Notes under the pieces: generated by a model
What the model saw: only the letters and a program-made list of their open reading frames with translations
Told to the model about the DNA's origin: nothing
The model's database searches: none
Position numbers and translations under genes: made by a program
Part shown: one piece after another, positions 1 to 10,568 of the stretch
How positions within the stretch are numbered: position 1 is the first letter of the stretch
How the letters are laid out: the number at the start of each line of letters is the position of its first letter
Origin: Anodontia alba
Lineage: Eukaryota; Mollusca; Bivalvia; Lucinida; Lucinidae
Reading direction: 5' to 3'
Assembly: GCA_964016985.1 (NCBI GenBank)
Contig: OZ024831.1
Span: 23,922,609 to 23,986,608 of the forward strand
DNA length: 64,000 nt

Positions 1-61
1 ACCAATACATTGCCTCTTCAGGGGACTGGATCTCTGCTTCCCTGTCAGAGTCCACGCCTTT

Positions 62-101
<40 letters not shown>

Positions 102-929
102 GAGTCTGTGACTTCCTGTTTGCCACACTTAACGCTCAGCACCTTAGTAAAATTTCCAGTAGACATGATATTGGAATAATTTTTCTTAATTTTCTCAGAA
201 AACACGTTTTTGACATATTATCCAAATTATCTCCCATGGAGACAATCTGCATGAAATGTAAAATTCTGTTGTCTGCGAAAAATAAGAAAAAAAAAAAAAA
301 AAAAAATCATCAACTTGTCATCCAGCAAAATTTGCGCATAGCGTGGTAAAGGCTTAAGGTAATTATTATTATGCTGATTACTTCGAACATCTTTGTACAT
401 CTCTCGTGCATGCGTGGGATACTCCATGTCTTGCTTAAACGATCACAGGTCGTTTCTAATCACACTATTGCGCCTTTGTTTTGTGATTATGGCCTATATA
501 GGATAATTTCAATTCTATCTTTGGTTTCTTACTGTTGTACGTATCATCATTAGACATAAGTATTGATTCATTTATCGTAATAACCCTAAATTTTGCGACA
601 CATTAATTCATTACTTTACTTGACTTAAGTCCACAATAGTACCTATTGATGTGTTTTAAATTGCCTGAATAGTGGCAAACAGTTTGGACCTTGCGTTCTG
701 CTGCCTCGCATCTTTTCAGTTTTTGCAAGCTTGTCTGTCCCAATACTTAAAGCAAATACGGCAATTTATGGTTCTCTTCTAAGGAAAGTCTTTAATCAAC
801 TGTAAAAACACAGATATAAATATAAGTATGACATTTCATTTCCTCCGCCTACTAAAATCGATGCATGCTAGATCATATCTCTAACTGACAAAACGATGTG
901 CCATTCAGACTTGTGGAAAATCAAGAAGC
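1..929. other. No gene seen; homopolymer tracts
   Basis: I see no gene here. A poly(T) run covers about 64-97 and a poly(A) run about 287-306. The short open frames have no recognisable domain. The rest is AT-rich sequence without clear repeats. Confidence 0.6.
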
Positions 930-1356
930 TACAGTCGACTTGCGTTATCTCGACCTCGCTTATCTCGAATAACCGCTTATCTCGAACTGAAAATCTAGTC
1001 CCTGTTTAAACAAGAGACCTAGCATCAGGTAACGAAATATTGTGGAACAGAGGAGAAATTGCTCATTACGAGCAATTCTCTTTTCCACAATATTTTCAAT
1101 ATGCATCTAATTTCAGGAGTCAAATTACATATTTCCTACACAATAATTGTATGTTGTGTGTACTCACTAGAACCGCATCATAGAGGCGTTTCTAATGAGT
1201 ACACTCATCATACAAATTAATGATAAAATAAGAAAATTTCCCAAAATATTTGTTTTCTTTGAGCTATCGGAAGAATTTCGTAGGAACTCAAAAAATAGTT
1301 CGAATTAGCCATGGTAAACGAGCCATCGGTGTTCGAGCCATTGAGGTTCGACTGTA
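930..1356. mobile_element. Chimeric MITE (B-type left part, C-type right part)
   Basis: The left end at 930 (TACAGTCGACTTGCGTTATC) matches the reverse complement of the right end of MITE-B at 46843-47175. The match continues through the B hairpin (about 1032-1095, arms around GAGAAATTGCTC) to about 1135. From about 1147 the sequence matches MITE-C: its hairpin at 1147-1216, then the C right end reading GTTCGAGCCATTGAGGTTCG and closing ACTGTA at 1356. Both outer ends are TA-flanked, as for a single insertion. The element therefore carries two different hairpins. It could be a recombinant unit, or two insertions followed by a deletion between them. Confidence 0.75.
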
Positions 1357-3110
1357 TCTGCACGAGATGCAAATAGGTCACATACATACATACATACATC
1401 TTTGGAATAGGGCAAAGGTACTACCAGCCATTTGTTTTCTGATCAGTTATGAACGCTTCAGAAAAACAGAAGTAAGGACTTATATGAAAGCCCGCTGTGC
1501 CAGTGCCTGAACATCCCAGCTGAACACACTGAAAAGGAACACTGTTATATTTATGGATCTTCAATTAATTTTAAAATGGAAAAGAAGATAGTGAAGATAG
1601 TGACCGTTCTTGGAGACTATTTCTGTGACTACGGCTAACACAGCTGCTGTCAAAAATATGATTGAAAGAGCCCGATAAGCAAGAGAAGTATAAGCATATA
1701 TTGGGATAACATTGGCAGTGACACATGAAACTGACAGATCATCTGGGACTTAGAGAGAAACATAAGTACCCGTTGGGTGCCCAAATTGTTAACAAACAAA
1801 CAAATTGATAACTAAGTTAAATATATCAGGGAATTGCTAAGAGAATACAAAATTGTCACAACAAAAGATATATGAATTACTAAAGGGTGATGAAACTTAG
1901 ATGTATAAGTTTTAATCCATGTGAAATGTTAATAACAACTTTCTGATTTCTAAAGATAAAAACGGACTAGTCATTGCAAAAGTATCGCAAAGTACCAATG
2001 TGGTTGGTTCTACTAGCATTTGTTTTTCTTATCAGCTATGGACGCTTCAACGAAAACAGAAATAAAGACTTTTATTATATCTTCTTCTCTTCCAAAGGTC
2101 TTGTAATGCAAGTGACTGCACCAAAGGGATATTCTGTTACCGCAAGGTTTATTCAATTATTAAAAAGATGCTAAAGAAGAAATAAAGGAGAAATATGATG
2201 TTAAACGGTATCCAAAGACTGACATACGCAACACCAAACAGCCAAACACACCCTTATTCTCCAATTGTAACTCGAGTTACCTTTTCCTTGTTGTAAAACT
2301 AAAACATATGTTATCAGTTTGACATTATAGTGTGAAAAATGCGTTAGGTAGTGCGATATATCAGAGCCTAAACAAAATCCTGAAACTGACTACTTTGCAG
2401 CGTTCCGTTCGTGGATTTCGGGACTTGAAAAGATTATTTCTGTTAAGAGAGAAAATTTGGAAGGAATAAAATATTTGTGTGATGATATTGCTATTATTTA
2501 CCATTTCATAGCACAAGCATCAGAACTTTCTTAAAAAGCTCGCGTGTATAGCCATACTTAGTTGTTCTATTTATTTGAGTCTCATCTAGGTGCACTATAT
2601 CATATAAAGACATACATGTCAACATACAAAACTACACCAAGCCGTTATCTGTAGAACTATATGGGACTATCACAGCTATACTTTCTATATTCATAACGAT
2701 CATGTATTATTAAAATTCGAGTTTAATACCAAGGTTAGAATACTGAACAAAATCAAACTGAAACAGTAGTAATACTGAAATAATAAATAATGCATGAACA
2801 GCCATCATCCACATATGTGGACAGTGACGGACCAACAATGTGTGGGGTGGTTTGGTGGGAGGTTGGGTTTGCACGCCCCAATGAGAGTACCGTGTTTATA
2901 TACTTGTTAAATTTCTTTTCATGTACCGTTGTTTATTGAGTCTTATCCTGGTATTTAAACAAACAGCATGCACATAAGATGACGTAAGATACATTATAAA
3001 AATACATTTTATAGAACATTAAAGTGATTTGGATTATCCTTACGTACGAAAATCACCCCCTTTCCGCCCTCGCCCGCATTGGTAACTTTAAGTGGAAACA
3101 ATCCAAATTT
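1357..3110. other. No gene seen; short duplicated segment
   Basis: AT-rich, no recognisable gene. About 80 bp around 1410-1490 (CATTTGTTTTCTGATCAG, then AACGCTTCAG) recurs in diverged form around 1995-2080. The two copies give unrelated short open frames, so this is probably an old dispersed repeat rather than an exon. Confidence 0.5.
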
Positions 3111-3655
3111 TGTTATATATAAAAATAAGTTACAATTCTAAGTTTGTCGGGCGAAGGTGTCGACAGTTAGTGGGTTGCTTACTGTCGATGCAGCCGATGT
3201 CGGCAACCGAGAAGTCGGTCACGGAGGAGTCACGTCGACGTAAGTGAATTGTAGAATAATAGTATAGTCACATAATAGCAAGCTTCATCTTGTGTTATTG
3301 AAGAATATTTATTATAGGTTTAGTCCCTCTCACCAACGTTCTTCCACTGGTTAGGACTCGAATGTAATAACCATAGGAAAGAATTAATCAGATCATAAAC
3401 CGGTAAAGTTTCCGATCGTGTTGTGTTCTTTGTCGAGGCCAGCACGAAGAGAATTGCAGTTATATGGTTTGTGTTGTAGTTATATGTTTAGTGTATTATT
3501 AAATGCTGTAAATAGTGTATGTGTAAAAATATTATAAAATATTCTAACGTTGCTGGAATCTATGTGTAGTGATACAGATTAGGCGTCAGTAAACCTGGAA
3601 CTTACTCAAACAGGAAGTCACCCTCGGTGCCTGCTGACCGCCTTCAAGCGTAACA
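3111..3655 (+). other. Possible solo LTR-like segment (weak)
   Basis: The segment starts TGTTATATATAAAAATAAG and ends CAAGCGTAACA, giving TGTTA and TAACA inverted ends about 545 bp apart. A GC-richer patch with GTCGG and GTCGACG motifs lies at 3140-3240, unlike its surroundings. The flanking five bases differ (AATTT and CACGT), so there is no target duplication, and no second copy is present in the window. The call is speculative; it may be unrelated intergenic DNA. Confidence 0.2.
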
Positions 3656-3904
3656 CACGTGTGGAAAGGGGCTCTGTGTACTGTAAAGCAAAAATGAAGC
3701 AGCCGTATTTGTCTGCATTGGAAGCTATGACAAAATGTCTACCAACTGTATCCAATACATAAAGCCATATGTCTGTTTGTGCATCATGCACATTGTTTCT
3801 ACCAAGGATAAATGATTTACTAAATAAATGGATAGGGTTTGATGCATTTGTATTTTTGACTCCTCTCGTAGCATTGTCGTTTCATTCCGTGCAGTTTTAT
3901 TTTT
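3656..3904. other. No gene seen
   Basis: Short spacer before the hairpin element. The minus-strand open frame at 3725-3952 has no recognisable motif. Confidence 0.5.
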
Positions 3905-4130
3905 GTTCGACCTAATTACCGCACATACCCCTATAAGCGCACAGTCAAACAATTCCGCAGTCTTTAGATTACAGCCAGTGTACTTTTTGTCTACTTCTTT
4001 ACACAGTCATATGATATGGGTATCCATTTGAATTGCATCGACTTGTCGATGCAATTCAAATGAGTACCCGTAACATATGCTTTTATAAAGAAAATCAGAA
4101 GAAGAAAACAACAACAACAACAACAACAAC

Positions 4131-4188
<58 letters not shown>

Positions 4189-4335
4189 TTGCATAAGCAT
4201 CATTACATAATTCCTTTGCTGATGTTTTTATAAGTGCACCCTTAATATAGGTGGAAACATATTTAAGCGCTAGTTTTCCCAGTAATTTTGAAAAAACAAC
4301 AAAGTGCACGGCGCGGCAATTAGGTCGAATACGGT
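3905..4335. mobile_element. MITE-like element with central hairpin and internal (CA)n
   Basis: The ends are inverted: GTTCGACCTAATTACCGC near 3905 and GCGGCAATTAGGTCGAATAC near 4313-4332. A hairpin with arms of about 36 bp sits at 4008-4080, centred on GCATCGACTTGTCGATGC. A (CAA)n(CA)n tract lies just beyond the hairpin, so the two halves are unequal in length. The 163-codon minus-strand frame across the tract is an artefact of CACACA coding for Cys-Val. Confidence 0.65.
4107..4185. repeat. Compound microsatellite (CAA)n(CA)n
   Basis: About eight CAA units followed by about 27 CA units. Confidence 0.95.
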
Positions 4336-5151
4336 AAATGGATTCACTTTTAGGTGAAGTAACCCTTTCAAAATCGTTTCTGATCCCTTCTGAAAATGTA
4401 TCTATTTTTTCAGGAACGAATTTGCTCCCCTTGGGTGCAGTTTGTTTTCTTTTACAGTAGACCCCTTTATAGCAGGGGTTTGCTAAGTAAAATCGCAAAC
4501 ATCAGGTCAGAGAGTTATCGCCCTTGTAAATGGCAGAATCTGCCAAGTGTATATCCAGTCTCTTTAATTTCTGTTTCATGATGTCTGATTTGTATTGAAA
4601 CAGACCATCACTTATTGCTTTAAAAACTTCTTTCCTTCTGTTACAGATAAAGAAATAAAGTTATACAAGAACACTTGTATATGGGATTTTGTTTTGCCAC
4701 AGCCCTTGAATAGCCGTAATTACATGTGATATATGTATCGCTCTTCCAGAGTCAATGAAATTGCCTTCACATGTATCACGCTTTGAACAAATACATCACA
4801 ATTATCCTTTCTTCATCATTTGAAAAGACGTCCTTTTTTTGCTTTGCGTTTTATTCAGCATGAAAAAATGTTTGTTCGGTTTGAACACCACTAATTAAAA
4901 ACTAATTAAAAACCTTTTGTTGTTTCTGTTTCTGTGCAGCCACCAATTGGTCTGTCCTATGCGATATTGATAGGAAAGTAATTTTCTTTTTAGTTCTTAC
5001 ATTAGACGGTTCTTTTTGTTTTTCTCCATTGACTTTTATTATTGATGTTTCTAAACACTATCAGAAAGCTGGAACAAGACATACCTAGTAGATTTGTACA
5101 TAATTTGCAGTGATTTTTAGTATAGCCAAAATGAAAATAATCGATTGTTCT
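4336..5151. other. No gene seen; M-type repeat fragment
   Basis: About 4380-4460 contains a fragment of dispersed repeat M (AACGAATTTGCTCCCCTTGG, then TACAGTAGACCCCTTTATAG). The rest is AT-rich and unassigned. Confidence 0.5.
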
Positions 5152-5372
5152 GACCCATTTATGCCGTGTGGACTTCTACCTCAAGGCTTGGAACAGGTCC
5201 AATTCCAAAAGAAGGGATGTCGAGTTAGTTTTTGTTATTACCATGTTTTTATAGAGCTTCCTGTATTTAATGCAAGCAGTGTAGACCCTGATCAGACGCC
5301 ATATTCTTTGACCTCTGATCTACACTGTTTCTCAATGTCCCTTCTATGGGACACGAGGCATAAATGGGTTAA
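5152..5372. repeat. Family H hairpin repeat, near full length
   Basis: The ends are inverted (ACCCATTTATGCCGTGTGG and GGCATAAATGGGTTAA). An internal diagnostic block reads GCAAGCAGTGTAGACCCTGA then GATCTACACTGTTT, the two arms of the H hairpin. The open frame at 5110-5391 reads through the repeat and is not a gene. Confidence 0.75.
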
Positions 5373-5467
5373 ACGCCAAAGAACAGAATAGTACCTTTAG
5401 TAAGAATACGATAAAAGATTTTGCACTGAATCATCAAAAGTTTACTTCATACATTAGAGAAGTTGTA

Positions 5468-5496
5468 TAAATAAATAAATAAATAAATAAATAAAT
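5468..5496. repeat. (AATA)n microsatellite
   Basis: About seven tandem AATA units directly abut a family E palindrome; a second short run follows it at 5605-5635. Confidence 0.9.
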
Positions 5497-5606
5497 ACCA
5501 AATAAGCATTCTACATAAATCTATAGCGGACCGTTATCGGTCCGTCAGGGTAGCTGACGGGCCGAGAACAACCGGTTATAGATTTATGTACAATGCTAGC
5601 CGGGTA
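5496..5606. mobile_element. Family E palindrome
   Basis: Near-perfect foldback. The left arm runs AAGCATTCTACATAAATC, the right arm GATTTATGTACAATGCTAG, with centre GTCAGGGTAGCTGAC. The ends approximate TACCCA and CGGGTA. The right arm has decayed around 5560-5575. It is flanked by TA within an AATA microsatellite. Confidence 0.8.
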
Positions 5607-6659
5607 AATAAATAAATAATTAATTAAATAAATAAAACCAACTTTCTGAACGATGTCTAACTCCGAGTAACCTACAATTAAAAGCGTGCTTGATCGTATA
5701 ACATGTTATTTAAGTTTTATCTGCAAATATTAAAAAGTAGCTCATTTATGATAAAAACTGTGACACTTTTTTATTTAGTCACTTGCGCAGTTCCTAGAAG
5801 CCATATATTAGACAGCAGTCTTTCGAACTATTCATAATACGATAATTTATGTATCACAACCTAAAAGAGGAGCGACTTGTCATATTGGAATGGTTGTCAT
5901 GCAACTAAAATGTTTCGTTCTCTTACAGAGTAAGTCGTATTGCACCAATGTTTGCAGGGGTTCTCTCTACGATAAACTTAAAGGTTTACAGATTGTGTTT
6001 GACATCACTTTAGCTGGCGTTAACAAACTGTCTTCCCGTCCCTACTTCATCATAGTGTATTTATTTTTATTTGTGATAATTGAGTCTATTTTTTGTATTT
6101 GGGAAAAAACGAATTGCGCTTAAGTCGGTGTTCAGTGACATATGTAGCCCTTCTCTTTACTGCTATATGAAACGCCTCAATAAAACCGAGACTCCGACGT
6201 TAGTTCGTTTACGTGTGCGGTGTTTTGCAAAGGCTACCTTTATAGTTCTTTTTTTATTTCATGGCAGCCAATGTTAAGTGCCGTGTGGGCACGACAGAAA
6301 CGTGTATCAATAGTTCATCATAATGTGGTTTGAATTTCTATTTTCCTAGAGATGACTGAGCTCATTCTTGTATCTTGGAAAATCAAGTTCTGATTATGCT
6401 AGTGTTAGCGGTTTATGCAGCCCTAGCAACCATATTGCTGTTATATACAAAGTCTCAATAAAAACAAAAAATAGCCATCAGAGGAGATGGCAAATCCCCC
6501 GACTAAACCGCCATTTCTAAATTTTGTGTATTTCAATCGATATCATGTATATATTGAACGAGAGCAAAGTAAAAAGATGCAAAGATAGTATGAAATGTGA
6601 CCAAAATAATAAGTGAAAACAAAAAAAGGTGTACTATGAATGATTTTATTCTTGCATGT
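5607..6659. other. No gene seen
   Basis: AT-rich. Short frames at 5890-6123 and 6080-6277 lack motifs. The stretch GAAACGCCTCAATAAAACCG (6169-6188) resembles GAAGAGACTCAATCAAACCG near 62340, so an old dispersed repeat shared with the right end of the window is likely. Confidence 0.5.
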
Positions 6660-6938
6660 CATTAAGAAAACACGCCTATTCAAATATATTGGAAATTTCA
6701 CCACCAAAAACTGAAAGTTTTCAGATAAAAATTCTGATATTTTTTCATATTACTGCTCAAAACATAGATTGTGGGTACTCATTAGAACCGCCTCGCCGAG
6801 GCGGTTCTAACGAGTACCCACAATCTATATTTTTGAGCAGAAATAAGAAAAATAATGTATACCCCTGTAAATCCCAGTTTTACTATATAAAAGTGGGGTT
6901 AAAGGGGGTCAAAATTATATAGGTGTGTTTTCGTGATG
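6660..6938 (+). mobile_element. MITE-A copy 1 (reference copy)
   Basis: This copy shows the family layout. The left terminal inverted repeat is CATTAAGAAAACACGCCTAT and the right end reads GTGTGTTTTCGTGATG. The left subterminal part holds TTCAAATATATTGGAAATTT. The central palindrome is 6753-6840, arms about 43 bp, starting CTGCTCAAAACATAGATT with apex GCCTCGCCGAGGC. The right subterminal part contains CCCAGTTTTACTATATAAAA and GGGGTCAAAATTATATAGG. It has no coding capacity, so it must depend on a transposase supplied elsewhere. The superfamily is unknown. Confidence 0.9.
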
Positions 6939-7137
6939 TCCTTTTATTTTTTTTTATTTTTTTCATTTTTGTCACAATCATCTAATAATTACTTCTGATG
7001 TGATAATTTGTACAGGATACACAGTATTTGCAAATACTTTGAATTTGTGGGTGTACATATTCAGAAATAATAGCAAAAAATAAATGCCTTGTAAAGGTAA
7101 AGGAACTTGCTGTATATTTATTGGGGTAAAAAATCAG
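6939..7137. other. Spacer before tandem array
   Basis: T-rich and A-rich sequence; nothing recognised. Confidence 0.5.
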
Positions 7138-8672
7138 CAGAATAAAAGTTGTCCTTCTTGCATGCTACACACCTTCTTAAACTGATATATGTCCTTACCA
7201 AAAATTATCAAGTTAAACAGTGTGGGAGTTATAGCCTGCACAAGATATTGGCATCAGGGGAGATAATAAGAGAGAAAGTGAGAGTACTCTTAAATACGAC
7301 ATGCCTACTGGTCCTTATCTATGCCTCTACCAAATATTATCAAAATATTTCAAACCACATACTCAAGGATTTAGCTTAGAAAATCATTCAGGGGAAGTAA
7401 CTAGAAAACAACCACAGCAGAGGTTGTCTCTCTTGTATGTGACACACCTACTGTTCGATACCAATGCCTCTACCAAATATTATCAAAATATGTCTCAGGG
7501 TATTAAAGTTATGGGACTAAAGATTTTGGCTTCAGGTTAGATAACTACATAATGGAGAAGAAAGTGAGAGTTGTCTCTCTTGCATGCGACACGCCTACTG
7601 GTCCTCCTCTTCATCTCTACCAAATATTACCATATTATCTCAAACAGTATAAGAGTTATGGCCTGCACTAGATTTCGGCTTCAGGGGAGATAACTACATC
7701 AGAGAGAAAGTGAGAGTTAACTCTCTTGCATGGTACATGCCTCCTCTTCATTTTTACCAAACATTATCAAAATATGTCTAAGGGTATCAACGTTATGGAG
7801 CGCACACTATTTTGGCTTCAGGGGTCGTAACTACATAATAAAGAAAGTGAGAGTTATTTCTCTTGCATGTGACATGCCTACTGGCCCTCCTCTTCATTTT
7901 TACAAAACATTATCAAAATATATCTTAGGGTATCAAAGTTATGGAGTGCACAAGATTTTGCCTTCAGGGGAAATAACTACATAACGAAGAAGAAAATGAT
8001 AGTTGTCTCTCTTGCATGTGACATGCCTACTGGTCCTCCTCTTAATCTCTACCAAATATTATCATATTATCTCAAACAGTATGGGAGTTATAGCCCGCAC
8101 TAGATGTCTGCTTCAGGGGAAACCATTACATATCGAAGAAAGTGAGAGTTGTCTCTCTTGCACCCGACACGCCTACTGGTCCTCTTTTTCATCCCTACCA
8201 AATATTATCAAATTATCTCAAACAGTGTCGGAATTATGGCCTTCATAAGATTTCGGATTCAGGGGAGATAACTATATAAAGAAGACAGTGAGAGTTGTCT
8301 CTCTTGCACGCAACATACCTCTTCTTCATTTCTACCAAACATTATCAAAATATGTCCTAAGGTATCAAAGTTATGGCCTGCACAAGATTTCCGCTTCAGG
8401 GGAGATAACAACACAATGAATAAAGTGAGAGTTGTCTCTCTTACACGCAACATGCCTACTGGTCCTCCTCTTCATCCCTACTATTATCAAATTATCTCAA
8501 ACAGTATCGGAGTTACGGCCTGCACAAGATTTCAGCTTCAGGGGAGATAACTATATAAGGAAGACAGTGAGAGTTGTCTCTCTTGCACGCGAAACACCTA
8601 CTGGTCCTCCTCTTCATTCCTACCAAATATTAGCAAAATATGTCGAAGGTATCAAAGTTATGGAATTTATCA
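7138..8672 (+). repeat. Tandem array, about 11 units of roughly 145 bp
   Basis: The recurring anchor is GAGAGTTGTCTCTCTTGCA, at about 7278, 7424, 7566, 7711, 7849, 7996, 8144, 8291, 8428 and 8569, with a first degenerate unit near 7148. Each unit then reads CCTACTGGTCCTCCTCTTCA, CTACCAAATATTATCAAA, and ends with CTTCAGGGGAGATAACTA. Spacing varies from about 137 to 149 bp because some units (near 7711 and 8291) lack the CTACTGGTC segment. Several overlapping frames encode a repeated LLHATCLLVLL-like peptide; these are array translations, not genes. The last unit is cut by the mariner left end. Confidence 0.92.
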
Positions 8673-8747
8673 TACGAGGGTCCTGCAAAAAGTTTTGTCA
8701 CTGGATTCGGATTACTTCAGTGCTACGCTTTATCAAACATATTTTTA

Positions 8748-9258
8748 TTACAAACCTTCAAAGTATTCCACCTCTACTGAAACACATTTTTGTAACCTTT
8801 TTACCCAGTCGAGAAAAGCAGATAAATAGTCTTCTTTTGGTATCTGTTGGAGACACTGATAAATAGCGCTGCCAAAAGAACTTCTAGACGTATACTTATT
8901 TCCAGAAAGCATTTTCTTAAGCCTTCGAAATAAAAAGAAGTCACAGGGACCCAGGTCAGGTGAATAAGGTGGATGGTTTAAATTTTTCACCTTTTCAGAA
9001 GCCAAACAAGACTTAACAACCTCATACATATGAGAGGAGGCGTTGTCATGTAAAAGGTAGACTCCTGACCATCCTTTGTTTGGTCGTTTCTTATTGTAAA
9101 GCTCTTTCATTTTCTTCAGTACAGAATTCTTGTAGAATCGGCCAGTGACTGTATGGCCAGAGATAGATAAGGCATTTGAACGACTGGCCCACTTGAATTA
9201 AAGAAAATTGCGTACAACATCCTTTTCGAACTTATGGTTCTCTTGGCATTACATGGGC

Positions 9259-9293
<35 letters not shown>

Positions 9294-9852
9294 TTTTTTT
9301 TTTGTTTTTATCTTTTCGCTTCCATTGCTTATTATCAGCCCTTATTTGTGCCTCAAACATGTGCACCAAGGTTTCATCACCTGTTAGCAAGTTAGAAATA
9401 ACCCGACTATTACAGCCTTTGTATGTTTTCAAAAGTTCCCGCGCACATTTAAGGCGTTGTGTCTTTTGCTCCTCAATGAGCAAATGAAGTACCCACCTAG
9501 CGAAAACCTTTCTCATGTCCAAACGCTTTTTCAAAATTGTTTGCACACTGCCTTCTGATATGCCAGTACAACTAGCTATATCTTTTACAGACAATCACGC
9601 ATCCTGTTCGACAACAATCTTTACAGCAGCGGTGTTATCCTTGGTAACAGAGGTTTTAGGCCTTCCAGGACGGGTATCATCTTCAACAGAAAATTTCCCA
9701 GCTTTAAAAGCTTTAACCCACCTAAAGGCTGTGCGCATTGAAATAGTCTGAGGTCCATATATACCACACAATTCATTAAATATCTGCTTTGAAACTATAT
9801 TAAGCCTAATGCGGCATTTAATATAGCTACGAATTTCAGTCTTCTAGTCCAT
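8748..9852 (-). pseudogene. Mariner (DD34D) transposase pseudogene
   Basis: The transposase would cut and paste the element at TA sites. Reading from ATG at 9852, codon 3 is a stop. An N-terminal helix-turn-helix region follows (AFRWVKAFKAGKFSVEDDTR, then PGRPKTSV), then a second stop near 9592. The next part carries SVKDIASCTGISEGSVQTIL and LTGDETLVHMF, which holds the first catalytic Asp. A poly(T) tract at 9260-9309 interrupts the middle. The C-terminal part (from about 9110) has LLHDNASSH (second Asp) and YSPDLGPCDFF (third Asp); I count 34 residues between those Asp, matching DD34D. All three acidic residues survive, but the stops, the homopolymer and frame changes around 9185-9240 make it dead. 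Confidence 0.93.
9260..9309. repeat. Poly(T) tract inside mariner transposase
   Basis: About 33 T followed by further T runs with single G interruptions. It lies between the first and second catalytic Asp of the transposase, read as poly(A) (Lys codons) on the coding strand. Confidence 0.95.
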
Positions 9853-10064
9853 GTTCCAATGTAACAAGTAAATTAGTCAGTGTATATGACTGCATCTATT
9901 TCAATTTAAACTAACTCGGTCAGTTGGAAAGCAATTTGCACGAAATAAACGGGTATCGTTAGCTATTCAACACATCGCTCAAGTGCAGTGAAGCATTTTA
10001 AAATATACCTGGGATAAAACTAAGGAAGCCTATTAGTGACAAAACTTTTTACACGACCCTTGTA

Positions 10065-10568
10065 CGAGTATACGATTGTTCTGTCACAAGACAAGTTATT
10101 CTTCACGTATTTCAGCATCGCTTCTTTTTGTGTATTATGTTTTAACCCTTTCATCCTTAAGCTTCTGAAATGGACTCTCCAATCCTTGAATTTGGACATG
10201 TCCATTAATGCAAAATGGGACTTCAGTTTAAAATAAAAAACATAATGGCAAACCATGTAGATCACGATGAGACGACTCGCTACGAGCCGTTTCATCTGGA
10301 TAAAAAATGTTTGCACAAGTGTTGGCTTTTGTCTGCCAGAATAAATGGATTAATTTGCAAGTTGTTGTGGCAGTGAACACATCCTACCGTACATATGCAG
10401 CTGCCTTGTTTTGGGGTAGGGGCAGGTATTTTCTAGATTTCATGAAGCTTATACCGTCTAATGTATAAGGTTTTGTTTTCGCTGATCATTATTGTTCATG
10501 TGTGCTCAGTTGATGAGCAGTGCTTGCCGAGAACAGTTAATTCAACGTCACTGGCAAGAATAAATAAT
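10065..10568. other. Dispersed-repeat remnant; no gene
   Basis: At 10141-10230 the sequence TTAACCCTTTCATCCTTAAG with GGACATGTCCATTAATGC resembles an H-like terminal region also seen near 39980-40030. Nothing coding is recognised. Confidence 0.45.

Larger units (their letters stand above)
8673..10064 (-). mobile_element. Full-length mariner transposon (inactive)
   Basis: Terminal inverted repeats of about 30 bp: left CGAGGGTCCTGCAAAAAGTT after TA at 8673-8674, right AAAACTTTTTACACGACCCT before TA at 10063-10064. Total length is about 1.39 kb, usual for mariner. One broken transposase gene lies on the minus strand. The left end sits inside the last unit of the 145-bp array, but the array does not resume to the right, so it either ended there or was lost by deletion. 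Confidence 0.92.

Noticed and set aside
4007..4498. 163-codon minus-strand open frame, the longest in the window
   Set aside because: It runs through (CA)n, giving Cys-Val repeats, and through a hairpin element; no domain.
6753..6840. Central hairpins of MITE-A as microRNA precursors or terminators
   Set aside because: They are parts of dispersed elements with both ends present; no independent evidence for processing or transcription. Left open only as a small-RNA check in the findings.
7138..8672. Regularly spaced repeats suggesting a CRISPR-like array
   Set aside because: The whole unit of about 145 bp is repeated, with no unique spacers, and the sequence is eukaryotic.
7149..8866. Series of frames with a repeated LLHATCLLVLL-like peptide
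   Set aside because: They follow the 145-bp tandem units, shift frame between units and lack any conserved reading frame; the last also runs into the mariner end.
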